Origin: Strigamia acuminata
Lineage: Eukaryota > Arthropoda > Chilopoda > Geophilomorpha > Linotaeniidae
DNA: 64,000 bases
Assembly: GCA_949358305.1 (NCBI GenBank)
Contig: OX442322.1
Coordinates: 8,308,001-8,372,000 of the forward strand
Direction of reading: 5' to 3'
The position numbers and the translations under genes were made by a program. Shown here piece after piece: positions 1 through 11,830 of this stretch. The notes under the pieces are model-generated. The model saw nothing but the letters and a program-made list of their open reading frames with translations. It was not told the origin of the DNA and did no database searches. Every line of letters begins with the position of its first letter. The stretch's first letter is position 1.

Positions 1-3000
1 GGATAGACTTCATCAAATGTCAATAAAGATTTTTTCAAACGGCTATGAAGTTTAAGTAATCCATTTTCGTCAATAAAGAGTTCGAAATTCCTCAAAGTGG
101 AATGTTTGCTCAATTCCCTTTTGTTTTTCACGTCTTCAACTTCCTCCAAAAAATGTAATTTCTGCGAAAGTTTTAAGATCTTCAGTTGGTTTGCCTCCAA
201 CTCGAGTGGCGAGAGGGGCTCACCGCGAACAAGTTGATTTTTCCATCTCATTATGTAGGAAAACACTCTCAAAAGTCGGTTGTAATTGCTAAAACGTCGG
301 AAAAATTTGTAAATAAAATTCTCTTTTACTTGAATAGTCATAACAATTAATTTTCTTTCTTCATCGGGTGGGTTTTCCTGTATAACTTCCTTCTTTTCCA
401 GTTTTGAAACATCAACTCCGTCCCACCAAAGTTTGTTGTTCATCAATGTTTTTGAGTTGTGTGGACGGGTCAATAGGTCAGCTGGGTTGAATTCGGTTGG
501 TACATGAGACCATTGTTCAGGCTTGGAAAAGGAAATAATTTCCTGAACACGGTTTGAGACATACGGTTTCCATGCATTTTTTTCAGAATTAATCCAGGCG
601 AGTGTGATAGTGGAGTCCGAGTAGTAACGAACTTCAGTGACGGGGTATCCAGGAAGAAAGTTCTCGAGCAGATATTTTGTCATTCTGACTCCAACCACTG
701 CTGCTGTTAATTCGAGTCGAGGAAGAGTAACCTTTTTGGCCGGCGCAATTCGGCATTTACTTAACAACAATGTTCTTTTGCCCTCCACGTTGACGACAAA
801 AATCGTGCAGCCAAATGCTTTTGTGCTGGCGTCACAAAAAACTTCTAGGGTTATTTCCTGACCTGAATAAGTATTTAACCAACGTTGAACTTTTAGTTCC
901 TTGAGTTGTTGGATGTCGGAATTCCATTCTTCAATTTCTTTTTTCTCTGAATCAAGAATCTTTTCATCCCATTTTTTCGTCCGAGCCCAGATCGCTTGAA
1001 TGAGCAATTTCATTTGCAGAATCACAGGAGCCAAGAGTCCCATGGGATCAAAAATTGAAGCTAAAAATGAGACAACTTCTCGCTTTGTAATCGGAATTTT
1101 TTCAATTTTTGGTATTTTAAACATTATCATGTCCTTTTCTGTGTCCCACAGTATGCCGAGCATTTTAATGATTCCAAGACTAGAAAATTCCTCGCCCCGC
1201 ATGTAGAATCCCTCTTTTTTCAAGTTCTCGAAGACGTCTTTACTGCAAGTCGCCCACTTCACAAGGGGAAGTTTTCCGCTGTCTAAAATCATTTTTAATC
1301 TCTCGCAATGTGTCGTCGTGTCGGCTGGAAAATCTCCTCCAGATGTTAAGTCATCCATAAAAATTCCATCATCTAGCGCATCAACTTCTTTTGCGTGTGT
1401 TTTCTCGAATTGTTTTGCATGTTTTCGAATGGTGGCGCATAGGAGGAATGGTGAGGAAATAACACCAAAGGGCACGACGATCATTCTCAGGATCATAATG
1501 TTGTTCCACAGGTTTTGCCACGAATAAGGCTGCTTAAAATAATCACGAGCCACCCACAGAAAGCGTAAAAAGTTTCTTTGAGTCGGGTTGATCATAACCT
1601 GCAGAAATGCCTGCTTGATATCCGCTATTATCGGGATGCAATATAGACGAAATCTCACAACAACAAGAATTAAGTCAGGGTTGAGGGAAGGTCCCGGAAA
1701 TAAACAGTCATTGAGGGAAAGTTTTCCCTTCTTGGATGAAGACGCGTTAAACACGACTCTAAATTTGGAAGTATCTCGATCCTCCTTTATGACGGGGTGG
1801 TGAGGTATATTATATATCCCCTTCTTGAGAAAACGTTCCTCTTTTGGGACTTCCTCCGCGTGATTTTCCTCGATGTACTGCCACATTGAGTCGTCGTAAC
1901 GTTTTTTATAGTCCTCATTTGCATCGATTCGTTTAAGCGTGTTGGCTAATTGGTTCATGGCGAGTTCCCAGTTGGATTCTAAGTCAGTTTCTTGTCCATT
2001 AAAGGGAAGCATCACTTCATATCTTCCGTCGTCAAGACGTTTCGTTGTGGCTTCAAAGCGATCTCTTGTGAAATCGGATTCTTTTTCACCAGCATTTATA
2101 CCAATTGCCTCCAAATTCCACAATTTGTCCAACTTCTCATTTATGTCAACGTTGCAAGTGTTGCAACATGTGGTTAAGTCTGCTTCATCATCAAACAAAT
2201 CTGTGTTTCCTGCCGCTCCTGTCAGAACCCATCCAAATAAAGTGTTGATTAGTCCAAGGTCGGCGTTGACTTTTTTCTTGCCATCCTTAACGACCTTCCA
2301 CCACACGTCGACTCCTAAAAGAATGTCTATTTGGGAAGTCTTCGCGGGTAGGTCTTCAGCAAGTTCCAGATTCAATTTTTTCACTTTGTCTATTACCGAC
2401 GCATTTAAAATGCCCTGTACTTTTGGCAAATTCTCAACTGAAAGCATCGACAATTTCAAGTCCTGATTGTCATTCTTGCTTTGCAAAATAACATTAAACA
2501 CGTCATAGTCTGTGGCAGCAGGCTTTGAGTCGTTGAACCGTTGCGTGGTTGCAGAAATACTGCCGCACTTTGTCAATTTCAGTCTATGCACAAGTTCTGT
2601 CGTAATGAATGATCGGTGGCTTCCTGGGTCGATCATGCCTCTGATGTGATGTGAACCACCATTTCTTGTCTTAAGATCGGCAGTGAAGATCATTAGTTGA
2701 AGAGTCGCGGAGATCGCGCACGAGACGTGTGTTGTCACTTGTGGCTCTTTGGGCTTCTCGACAACGCTTGATGAATTCTTCACATCTGACTTTCTGCAAA
2801 TTGTGGAGTGGTGTCTTCCGCCACAATGTTTGCAGGAAAACTTCACTTTACAGTCCCCGACGCGATGGCCAGTTCTAAAACAATTGAAGCAAAGTCTATT
2901 CTTTTTGATGATTTCAACCTTCGCATTAACTTCGAATTCCTTTTTGCATGAACCATTCAAATGGTCTTCTTCACAAAAAATACACTTGATGGTCTTCGAG

Positions 3001-4085
3001 TTGGAAGATTTGTTGTCTTGTTTGGACTCTCCGGACTTCACTTTAGCATTTGATTGCGGTTTAGAATCTTGAGTCGCAGCACACGTGGTCATGGAACCCT
3101 TTTGCTTGCTTTTTTCGGCTTCAGTCTTTTCTTTCTTCACTTTTTCAGAATGAGAAGAATTGTCAGTTCTTTCCGCCATAGCTACTTCTTTCAAGAAGAA
3201 GTCAAGTAGTGTCATAATGTTTTTGTTTTGAATTCCATGCACTTGATAAAAACGCAATGCCATTTGATTTGGAAATTTGCTAATAATATCCGGCATGAGA
3301 AAAGCACCTGAAGTTTGTATGGGTATTTTCAACTGCTCAAGGAGTCTGACGGTGGAAGAAATTTTGGTTAAATTTGTTCTTAACGCTTTAGTTGGATAGA
3401 CACTCGTAACAATTTTCATTTCTCTAATTGATCTGATGAGGGCAGTTTGCTGTGCGTCCTCATCCCCGTAGTTCCTCTCCAACTCTTCACGAGCCAAATG
3501 GTATGATTCCTCGATCAAGGGAAAAGTTGAAATCAAAGTGGCTGCTTCGCCAACACACATTGTCTGTAGATATTGAAGCTTTTCCACGTCGCTCAAGTCT
3601 GGGTCCTTATGTACTGAAGTTTCAAAGTTACTTTTGAAAGTCTTGTATTTCAAAATGTCCCCATCGAACTTCACAGACTCCAATTTTGGCAACTTCTGGA
3701 TTTTTCGGAAAGAAGCATTCATTGTCGTATGACCGCCAGATGCAGTTGACATATTTAGTCGTCCTCCCAGTGTAGGAAGGGACCGTTTCGATACTTCCCA
3801 ACGTCCGCGGAGAAGATCCACTCTTGTTTGAACTGCCTCGAGTTTTTCAATGGCTTCAAGATAAAATCCATGTTCAGAATGTATTTGAAGATCATTGAGT
3901 TCATTGACAGCACGTGTCTCTCGAATATTTGCTGTAGATAGCAGCGCCTCCAACTCTCCCGGGTCGCTGGTCTGCTCCGATACAGTCAGCAAAGCGGAGA
4001 GTGAAGTGAGTAGCGCTTCCCATCTTGTCTCCATAATTTCGAGTTGTTCTGGAGTAATCATGTTTTGCACGGAAGGATCTGCCAT
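1..4085 (-). CDS. gag-pol polyprotein of element A (3' part missing)
   Basis: Single gag-pol frame of a BEL/Pao element. The ATG at 4085 lies in the same place as the start of the intact copy D. The visible 4,085 bases align with D with a net difference of only two codons, and I saw no stop or frameshift. In order: an N-terminal coiled region; the DUF1759 gag domain; three Cys-rich zinc-binding motifs (CIFCEEDH-, CFNCFRTGH-, CKHCGGRHH-types); an aspartic protease with MIDPGSH; reverse transcriptase with FMDDLTSG; RNase H with a YCDAS-like FCDAST and RLELTA; then the region leading to integrase, where the window ends. The particle-forming and reverse-transcription parts therefore look intact. 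Integrase cannot be judged. Confidence 0.9.
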   Translation of the reverse strand, partial: MADPSVQNMITPEQLEIMETRWEALLTSLSALLTVSEQTSDPGELEALLSTANIRETRAVNELNDLQIHSEHGFYLEAIEKLEAVQTRVDLLRGRWEVSKRSLPTLGGRLNMSTASGGHTTMNASFRKIQKLPKLESVKFDGDILKYKTFKSNFETSVHKDPDLSDVEKLQYLQTMCVGEAATLISTFPLIEESYHLAREELERNYGDEDAQQTALIRSIREMKIVTSVYPTKALRTNLTKISSTVRLLEQLKIPIQTSGAFLMPDIISKFPNQMALRFYQVHGIQNKNIMTLLDFFLKEVAMAERTDNSSHSEKVKKEKTEAEKSKQKGSMTTCAATQDSKPQSNAKVKSGESKQDNKSSNSKTIKCIFCEEDHLNGSCKKEFEVNAKVEIIKKNRLCFNCFRTGHRVGDCKVKFSCKHCGGRHHSTICRKSDVKNSSSVVEKPKEPQVTTHVSCAISATLQLMIFTADLKTRNGGSHHIRGMIDPGSHRSFITTELVHRLKLTKCGSISATTQRFNDSKPAATDYDVFNVILQSKNDNQDLKLSMLSVENLPKVQGILNASVIDKVKKLNLELAEDLPAKTSQIDILLGVDVWWKVVKDGKKKVNADLGLINTLFGWVLTGAAGNTDLFDDEADLTTCCNTCNVDINEKLDKLWNLEAIGINAGEKESDFTRDRFEATTKRLDDGRYEVMLPFNGQETDLESNWELAMNQLANTLKRIDANEDYKKRYDDSMWQYIEENHAEEVPKEERFLKKGIYNIPHHPVIKEDRDTSKFRVVFNASSSKKGKLSLNDCLFPGPSLNPDLILVVVRFRLYCIPIIADIKQAFLQVMINPTQRNFLRFLWVARDYFKQPYSWQNLWNNIMILRMIVVPFGVISSPFLLCATIRKHAKQFEKTHAKEVDALDDGIFMDDLTSGGDFPADTTTHCERLKMILDSGKLPLVKWATCSKDVFENLKKEGFYMRGEEFSSLGIIKMLGILWDTEKDMIMFKIPKIEKIPITKREVVSFLASIFDPMGLLAPVILQMKLLIQAIWARTKKWDEKILDSEKKEIEEWNSDIQQLKELKVQRWLNTYSGQEITLEVFCDASTKAFGCTIFVVNVEGKRTLLLSKCRIAPAKKVTLPRLELTAAVVGVRMTKYLLENFLPGYPVTEVRYYSDSTITLAWINSEKNAWKPYVSNRVQEIISFSKPEQWSHVPTEFNPADLLTRPHNSKTLMNNKLWWDGVDVSKLEKKEVIQENPPDEERKLIVMTIQVKENFIYKFFRRFSNYNRLLRVFSYIMRWKNQLVRGEPLSPLELEANQLKILKLSQKLHFLEEVEDVKNKRELSKHSTLRNFELFIDENGLLKLHSRLKKSLLTFDEVY

Positions 4086-4491
4086 GTTTTCTCTCCTCTC
4101 ACAAATTCACGGCTGCAAATTGCGAAAAGGAAGATAAAATCTCGTTTGACAAAAAACACTTCGCTTTCAATTTTTTAAAAGAATAAAATTTGTTATTTTA
4201 TCCCCCAAAAAATACACAGAATTTTTCAACGTTTAATTGCCCAAATGACAAAAAATCAATTGAAAATGCACAAGAATATCGAGTGTTTTGACAATCAAGG
4301 ATGCCAAAACAAACGAGCGACCTTGATCACGTATGAAAAACGTGACTCAAAAAGTCCTACACAAGTTTGAAATATTTTCGGCGATTCGTTTGGAACGAAA
4401 TTCGCACGAAAATCACTATTAAATTTTAACGTTAATGACTGACAGCCCTTGCAATGAGAGACTGACCAGTAACTAGCTTCAAAAAATCTAA

Positions 4492-4523
4492 ATCTCCCCT
4501 GGTTATGCCAGTTTTATGGAGAT
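4492..4523 (-). other. Conserved leader hairpin, element A
   Basis: On the element strand the outer stem ATCTCC pairs with GGAGAT and the inner stem CTGG pairs with CCAG around a CATAA loop. The inner stem differs from the CTGC/GCAG of element F at two paired positions, so pairing is kept. It lies between the primer-binding site and gag, as in C1, C2, D, E and F. Confidence 0.65.
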
Positions 4524-5071
4524 GCATGCATAAAATTAAAGAAAACACTAAAACAATTTGCAATAAAATTCACTTTTACTAAATTTCCCTTAAGATTAGC
4601 ATATGAAACAGCAATAACACCAAAAAGAATACCCAAAACAATACCCTCATGCAAACAAAACCTCCAAAATAAATGCACTGAATGATAAAACACAAGAAAA
4701 GCAATAAATCCAGGGGCGAATCGACTTCTCAGCACAGCGCGTTGTGTTATCCTTATCCAAGATGGCGACCGTAGAATCCCGCTGATGACACACAAAAGTT
4801 CGCACTCGACGCAAGAGCTGTCCCAGTCGTGACTGTTGTCACGTTGAACGGCGACACTCGTAGCAGACGACGAATCACGAACGTATTGTTCTCCCGTCGC
4901 AACAAACACGCGAAGAAACGTATCCAAAACGAACCGGAAAAACTCACAGATTTCAGACGGAATCCTGGTCACGTGCACCAAAAGAACGTATTCGATGTTG
5001 CGGTCTGTCAACACCAAACAGCTAGGAATGGGGTTGGGGCTATTTGAATTTCCCGCCTCTAAAAAACTCAA
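4514..5071 (-). pseudogene. Leader ORF of element A, no ATG seen
   Basis: An open frame of 185 codons begins in the 5' LTR, crosses the LTR end and the primer-binding site (read as V-T-R-I), and stops inside the leader hairpin. It aligns with the frames at 59774-60481 (F) and 53824-54831 (D): shared blocks include YVRDSSSA, VQRD, ITQRA, and a hydrophobic stretch with LHEGIVLGI. The ATG present in D and F is lost in A, where the frame opens only with a TTG, so I call it a remnant. I know no family for this protein. The C-terminal half has two predicted membrane segments by eye. Confidence 0.4.
4961..4980 (-). promoter_or_regulatory. Candidate primer-binding site, element A
   Basis: On the element strand it reads TGGTGCACGTGACCAGGATT, starting with TGG as expected for pairing to a tRNA CCA end. 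It is 15 nt from the LTR end. The same core, TGACC(A/C)(A/G)GGAT or close to it, follows the 5' LTR of every BEL copy here. The tRNA is not identified; the complement resembles an Arg-type 3' end only loosely. Confidence 0.6.
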
Positions 5072-6509
5072 GTGATCGTATTGTTAAATTCGTACGAAAA
5101 CCGCGCTGAGAACACAAATCCGCACTGAAAACTATTGTTGAATGCATGGAGCATTGATGGGAACACCGTTGATTAATATCCAATGGAGTGCTGAATCAAT
5201 GGCTAATCCAGGGAAAGGCTTAACTACTCGCGCCACATTGCTTAAATAACATGAAACAGGAGTAAAATTAAAAACAACTTCTTTAATCTAAGTTAAACAG
5301 AAGAGTGAAGAAAATACATCAATTACATTGGTTCTTTTGGAACCGCACATGCGCAGTAACCATTACGGCACGCGCCAAGCCGATAGCGGCGAAATACATT
5401 AACAAAAGAAACTCCGTTGTCATAGCAACGGAGGAAACGAAATCACAGCAAAGTTGTAGTTACATAAAAACTGCACGAAATAAAGATTGTGACATACTAA
5501 AATGATCACAAGAATACCAGGAATATTTAATCTAATCACAACAATAAGATCTGAAAAGTAAAACAGTGCAAACGGAGCAAAAACAATGATCGTCAAGCAG
5601 ACGATCGAGACAGCCAATCAGCGTCAAGCAAAATGATGTCATCAAAACATTTGAATTCCGAACGGAATAAAAATGCAAAAATAGCAAAGAATACAGGTGA
5701 AAACACTTCGAAATGAAATAATAAATAAGTATAATAGTATAATAAATTCAAAGCAAACGATTACATCATCAAAATTGCCGATAAATCAACATGGCGCCCA
5801 ACGGTCACCTAATCGGCGGCAAAGCAACACAGTTTGAAAATACAAGTTTAAGATTTGAATAAAAACACCTGACAATGTTGAAATAAATATAGGAAATATA
5901 ATTTCCCGAACAAAATCACACTATTTAATCAAAACTACACAGAAATGGATCGTAACACGAACGAAACGAACATCGTCGGCCGCGCCCATATGGTGGCCGA
6001 CGACGAACGTTCGTAACGACGAAACGAAAACTCTATGACAAAATCTGAGCACACCAAACGAAAGAGCACACCGGAATTAGTACAAAACAATACTAAAACA
6101 CAACAAAACTACCATAAAAAGGTGAAAACGAAACGTTAGAAGTTCTGAAATAATAAGACTAGGAATTGAAAAATGACGTCACGCGTATAGCGTAACTGTG
6201 CTGCATTTCGACGAATGCACTCAAAAATGCCGTACAACTAGAAAAATGCATTAGAATTGATAAAATAAAACAAAATACGCAATAAAATACTGAAAATAAG
6301 TGACAATAAATTGAATTATCCCATTTCACAACACTAAAACACTAAATAACATTGAAAAAGTTTAATAAGTCAAAATTCCTGTAAAGTGAAAAATATCATT
6401 TAATTATGAAAAATAAAACACTAAAGGAAAATTAAACAAATCAAAGCAAATTAGTAATATTTATTGACACAATCTCAGCACAACAATTCTTCCACGCTGT
6501 CTTGCAACA
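4996..6509 (-). repeat. 5' LTR of element A (BEL-3)
   Basis: 1,514 bp. On the element strand it starts TGTTGC and ends GCAACA. It is homologous over its length to the 1,511 bp LTRs of D. It is AT-rich with short GC-rich islands and contains no gene I can support. Confidence 0.9.
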
Positions 6510-6552
6510 TAGTAATTGTCTTTGCTTTCCAACCTTTTCAGGTGCGATCAGC

Positions 6553-7959
6553 ATGTCTACGTCACCAGGAAGAACCTCACCTACACCGGTTACAATTCCT
6601 AAGCCGGATGAGTTGGACGTTTTGACCTCTCGATTTGAGACGGTTGGGGTCGCAGTTGAGGAGTTGTTGAAGGAATCAAAGGCCATTACCGATCCTGCAG
6701 AGCTAGAAGCAACTGCTTTAGCCGCAGAGGAACAGATTAAGAAGATGGTTGATGACCTGAACCTGATGCAACCGCTGATACCCAGAGATCAGTACATGAC
6801 CAACCTTAAGGAAATCGAGGGTTATTACACGCCTATGGCAGTGTTGAAGCACTGTAGCCAAGTGGCGCAACGATTTGTGTCGCATTGGACAGCAAATGCG
6901 TCGACGTTGTCTCCCAATACAAGCCAGAATCAGACTAATGTTTCACAACAAAGTAGTCTTTCACAATTAGCGCGAAGAAATCGCAACGCTAAACTTCCAA
7001 AGTTGGAAATAGCAAAGTTTGGTGGAGAAGTTGTTGAGTTCAAGTCCTTTTTGGATCGATTTGACTCAACAGTGCACACAAACTCAGACCTCTCGGAAGT
7101 AGAGAAGCTGCAATACCTGCAGTCATTCTGCACAGGTGAAGCAGCAACGCTAATATCCACCTTTAGACAAGTGGATGGATCCTACGACTTAGCTCGTAGT
7201 GAATTGATTCGAAGTTATGGGGACGACGAAGCGCAAAGGGCAGCTTTGCTTAAGTCTCTTAAGGATTTGAAACCAATCACAGAAGTACACCCTGTCAAGG
7301 CGGTGAAGGCGCAACTTACAAAGTTGTCTGCAACCATTAGGGTGCTTGAGCAGTTAAGTGTTCCTGTTCAGACAGCGGGCTTTCTTCTAGCACCTGACGT
7401 GTTGAGGAAGTTCCCGCCGATTATGGTCACTCAGTTTTACAGATCCCATGGAACCAAATCCTCAAATTTATTGACGATTTTGGACTTTTTTGCCACAGAA
7501 GTTAAGCTTCTAGAGCAAGTAGAAGACGTTATGGGATACAATCTCCTTCACATTAAGAAGGACAAGGTCGATAAGAGCGACCAAAAAGAGCAACGAAAAG
7601 GGACAATGTCCACTTGTGCATTGGCTCAAGGGACAAAGAGCTCGAGTAATCCCAAGTTGACAGTCGATAAAGCGACTTGCATTTTTTGCAAAGAAGGGCA
7701 CGCTAACTCCTTTTGCAAAAAAGAGATTAGCGTTGAGGACAAGTCTGCCATTGCGCAAAAGAATCGGCTCTGCTACAATTGTCTGCAAAGCGGACATATG
7801 GCCATTAGATGCCGATTGAAGACGTCTTGTAAGACGTGCGGTGGTCGACACCACTCCAGTATTTGCAGGAAGTCAATCGTTACGAGTCCAGGTGGGGCAG
7901 AGAAGCCTAAGGACGTTAGTGCTAACGTTTCCTTGGCGATCTCGTCAACGCTCCAATAG
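6553..7959 (+). CDS. gag of element B, ending at an in-frame TAG
   Basis: 468-residue Gag. The ATG at 6553 matches the starts in E (57810), C1 and C2; the frame is open further upstream only without an ATG. Residues about 150-300 form the DUF1759 gag domain (KLPKLEIAKFGGEVVEFKSF). Three zinc-binding motifs follow (CIFCKEGHANSFC, CYNCLQSGHMAIRC, CKTCGGRHHSSIC). The frame ends in TAG at 7957-7959, immediately followed by an ATG in the same frame; C1, C2, D and F all have a leucine codon there. This separates gag from protease exactly at their boundary. It may be a point mutation in a dead copy or a suppressible stop. Two later lesions in pol favour the first. Confidence 0.88.
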   Translation: MSTSPGRTSPTPVTIPKPDELDVLTSRFETVGVAVEELLKESKAITDPAELEATALAAEEQIKKMVDDLNLMQPLIPRDQYMTNLKEIEGYYTPMAVLKHCSQVAQRFVSHWTANASTLSPNTSQNQTNVSQQSSLSQLARRNRNAKLPKLEIAKFGGEVVEFKSFLDRFDSTVHTNSDLSEVEKLQYLQSFCTGEAATLISTFRQVDGSYDLARSELIRSYGDDEAQRAALLKSLKDLKPITEVHPVKAVKAQLTKLSATIRVLEQLSVPVQTAGFLLAPDVLRKFPPIMVTQFYRSHGTKSSNLLTILDFFATEVKLLEQVEDVMGYNLLHIKKDKVDKSDQKEQRKGTMSTCALAQGTKSSSNPKLTVDKATCIFCKEGHANSFCKKEISVEDKSAIAQKNRLCYNCLQSGHMAIRCRLKTSCKTCGGRHHSSICRKSIVTSPGGAEKPKDVSANVSLAISSTLQ

Positions 7960-10900
7960 ATGATTTTTACTGCCGAATTAAAGACAAAATCTGGTGGTTC
8001 GCACACAGTACGTGGGATGTTAGATCCTGGAAGTCACCGTTCTTATATTCTTAAGAGCGTAGCTGACCGGATACGGCTGAAGAGTTGTGGGTCAATAGAG
8101 GCCACAGCCCAACGTCTCAATGAGGAGAACGCAGGGTCGGCGTCTTATGACGTCTACAAGATCTTGCTTCAGTCTCGACACAGAGCCAAAGAGCTCAAGG
8201 TGACAGCTTTAAGCGCAAAGAGCTTACCCCATGTGTATGGGATAGCCAGCCCAGATGTTATTCAGAAAGTTAAGAATTTGGGGTTTGAATTGGCTGAGGA
8301 CTTACCTTCAACTGCAGGCAATGTTGATATCTTGCTTGGCGTTGATGTTTGGTGGGAAATCTGCTTGGATGGACGCAAACGCCTAGATGGTCGACTGGGT
8401 TTGGTAAACACCATCTTTGGGTGGGTGTTATCAGGAGCAGCTGGGTCGACTGATGTCTTCTCAGAGAGCTCGCGCGACGTTTCTTGCTGCAACACCTGTG
8501 ATATTAAAACAGACCGAGACTTGGAGAAGCTATGGAGTTTAGAAGCCGTTGGTATTAGTGCCGGCGAGCGTGATTCCGATTTTATTAGAGATCGTTTCGA
8601 GAAAACAAAGACAAGAAGAGAAGATGGTCGTTATGAAGTTTGCTTACCTTTCAATGAGCGAATTGGTTTGTTGGAATCCAATTGGGATTTGGCATTGAAT
8701 CAGTTGTCGCACACGTTGAGAAGGATTGACAGCAGCAGTGACCACAAAGAACGCTACCACAAAGCCATGTGGGACTACGTGCGCGAAGAGCACGCAGAAG
8801 TAGTACCTCTTGCAGAAAGATACAAGAAGTCTGGCGTTTATGTTATTCCGCACCATCCAGTGATTAGGGAGGATAGAGATACAACGAAGTTTAGAGTAGT
8901 TTTTAACGCGTCGTCTTCAAAGAAAGGAGTTCCTTCTTTAAACGACTGCTTATACCCTGGTCCGAGCCTTAATCCGGACATTGTGCCAGTAATTGTTCGT
9001 TTCCGACTTTACTGTGTGGTTGCGATAGCGGACATTAAACAAGCCTTTCTTCAGGTATTGATTAAGTTAGAACACTGCAATTACTTAAGATTTTTGTGGG
9101 TTTCTGACGAATATTTTCAGAACGAATATTCATGGCAAAACTTATGGGACCATTTGGTTGTGTTACGGATGATAGTTGTGCCTTTCGGTGTCAACTCATC
9201 CCTGTTTTTGCTCTGCGCGGTTATTCGAGCGCAGGGGCGTCTATATTTAGTCCTTTTTCCGAAGGAAGCAGACGCCCTGGACAAGGGCATTTACATGGAT
9301 GACCTGACGTCCGGCGACGATAACGCTGCAAAGACGACGCAACATTGCGTGAATTTACGAACTATTCTAGATGAGGGAAAATTGCCTCTTGTAAAGTGGG
9401 CTACTTCAAGTGCTGAGGTTTTCAACGCGCTTAAGGGAGAAGATTTTCATATGAGAGCAGAGGAATTTAAGGATTTAGACATCATCAAGATGTTGGGTAT
9501 TGTTTGGAAAGTTCAAGAAGATGTTATCATGTTTAGGATTCCTGAAGGAGTTGAGATTACCAGGAAAAGAAGGGGTATCCTATCTTTGGTGGCGTCAGTC
9601 TTCGATCCTCTCGGATTGATCTCACCGGTCATCTTGCCGATGAAATTGCTTTTGCAGTCCATGTGGGGGCGAGAGATCAAGTGGGATGATAGGATTTCGG
9701 ACGAGAGTTCTGAGCGAGTTACCAAATGGTACACCGACTTGCAACGTCTTATTGACGCAAAGGTCAAGCGATGGATGGGAACTTATTCGGGACAAGCACT
9801 AGATCTTGAAGTATATTGCGACGCAAGCCCGCAAGCGTATGGATGTGCAATTTATGTCCGCGCTGCATCTGGAGAGTGTCAATTGCTTCTAAGCAAAGGA
9901 CGCATTGCTCCGATGACCAAGCTATCCCTACCACGCCTAGAGCTGACCGCCACAGTAGTGGGCGTCCGTATGACAGAGTATTTGTTAAAGGATTTCCTGC
10001 CTACCTATCCCATTGGTAAAGTCAGTTACTTCTCTGACTCAATGGTAGCATTAGGCTGGATAAGATCCGTTAAAAACCGTTGGAAGCCATATGTTTCCAA
10101 TCGGGTTGCAGAAGTTTTAGAAAAGTCTAGTCCGGAACAGTGGACATACATTCCGACAGAGCGGAATCCAGCAGACGTTTTTACGTGACCTTGCGACGCT
10201 AGAAGCCTAATGGCTAACCGTCTTTGGTGGGATGGACCTGGCCAACCAGAAGTTCTTCCTATCGATTTAGATACCGTCGTTTTTCCGCTTGAGGAAGAGA
10301 AAAAAGGGAAGGTTGTTACAGCTAGCATGATGGGAGAAGCATTCACGATCAAATTTTTTGAACGCTTTAGCTCATTTAGTAAGCTTGTGAAAGTGTTTGC
10401 GCGCATGAGGCGCTGGCTACCTTTTTCTTCTTCGCGTGGGAGGGACCTCGAGTACCTCGAGATGGAGTTAGCCGAGGAAAAGATTATTCGTTTAGCACAG
10501 GACACGTACTTTCGAGACGAGATATTAGCCACAGAGCTTAAGGAGAAGGTCCACAAGGCGTCAATCCTGAAAAATTTTGACATTTTTCTTGACGAAAAAG
10601 AGATTTTGAGACTTAGAAGTCGTTTAGGGAAGTCGACACTGTCTTTCGACGAGGCTTACCCTATTCTGTTACACCCTGACAGCTGGGTCACCAAACTGAT
10701 CATTAGACGAGCTCACCTGCAGTTGTTGCATGTGACCTTAGCGAAACACTTTATCGTGTCCGAGATCGCTATTGGGTGATACGAGGTCGAAGAACAGTTA
10801 AGTCTGTGATTCGTAGCTGCTTAACCTGTAGGAAAGAACGATTGGGACGCCATAATCCTTCTACTGGCGATCCTCCTATGGAGAGAGTTACGCCGGCAGC

Positions 10901-11807
10901 TCCGTTTCAAAACACGGGCATTGATCACCTCGGACCATTGAAGATCATGAGTAAGGAAAAGGAAAAGAAGGTATACATATTACTTTTTACTTGCCTTGCG
11001 ACGAGAGCAATCCATTTGGAAGTCTCGGTTGATCTATCGGTTGAGAAGTTTCTGTTGGCGTTTCGTCGTTTTGGCGCTCGATTCGGTTATCCGGCGAAGG
11101 TCTTCTCGGACAATTCGAAGACCTTCGAGCGGGGTAGCCAAGAGATTCAATCGTGGGGGAAGCTATCGTGTAAGGACGGGATAAAGACATTGCTTTCGGA
11201 AAAGCGAATAGTCTGGTCTTTTATCCCACCTCTCTCGCCATGGGCGGGCGGAGCTTGGGAAAGGCTCGTCCGTTCCGTGAAGGACAAGCTACGGAAGACG
11301 TTGCTTTGCCATACAGTCGATTTGGAAACGTTACAGACACTGTCGGCGGAAGTCAGTTCGGTACTGAACTCGCGTCCTCTCTCTTACGTACACGAGGAAC
11401 TTGACGGGGGCCGCATCATTTCACCCGAAAACTTCTTAACAGGAGGTATGCCGAAGTTTGTTATAAATCGACCATGGCACGCCATTCGTAGAAAGGATTT
11501 ACTGCGTCTAGAGAAGAAGCGGAGACTTCACCTCTGGGAGTTTTGGAGGCTTTGGAAGGAAAGCTACTTAAAGCAGCTCCGGAACTTCCACGAGGTGAAG
11601 GGGGATTCCGCATACAAAAATCCAGAAGTTGGACAAGTGGTTTTGCTGGAGAAAGTAGGAAGCAATCCCTATTTCTGGCCTCTTGCCCGTATCACCGAGG
11701 TCATGCCCGGGGAAGACGGTTTCATTTGCGTCGTACGTGTGCTTTTGTCAAACGGCAAAGAATACAGACGATCGGTCAAACACGTACGGGCGTTGGAGCT
11801 GGACTAG
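7960..11807 (+). pseudogene. pol of element B: protease, RT, RNase H, integrase; two lesions
   Basis: Continues in the gag frame. Order: protease (MLDPGSH), reverse transcriptase (ADIKQAF, then YMDDLTSG), RNase H (YCDAS, RLELTA, SDSMVALGWI), the H2C2 zinc region, integrase core (GIDHLGP, FSDNSKTF, WERLVRSVKDKLRKTL) and the C-terminal DUF5641-like region (VGQVVLLEKVGSNPYFWPL). It is broken twice: a TGA at 10186-10188 after RNase H, where C1 has an arginine codon (compatible with CpG decay), and a one-base deletion near 10730 that shifts the frame just before the integrase zinc motif. The frame used from about 10731 runs to the stop at 11805-11807. With the TAG at 7957 the copy is almost certainly unable to make full Pol. 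Confidence 0.92.
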
Positions 11808-11830
11808 AGCGCCGGACCTTTCGGCCGGCT

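Larger units (their letters stand above)
1..6509 (-). mobile_element. Element A: BEL/Pao retrotransposon, family BEL-3, cut by left edge
   Basis: The copy reads right to left: 5' LTR (4996-6509), primer-binding site (4961-4980), leader, then gag-pol from 4085 to the left edge. The rest of pol and the 3' LTR lie outside the window. It sits in the leader of element B: the bases right of its LTR, starting TAGT at 6510, continue the B sequence, and the undisturbed arrangement is seen in element E near 57767-57775. TAGT is the likely 4 bp target duplication, but its partner is off-window. Confidence 0.93.
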
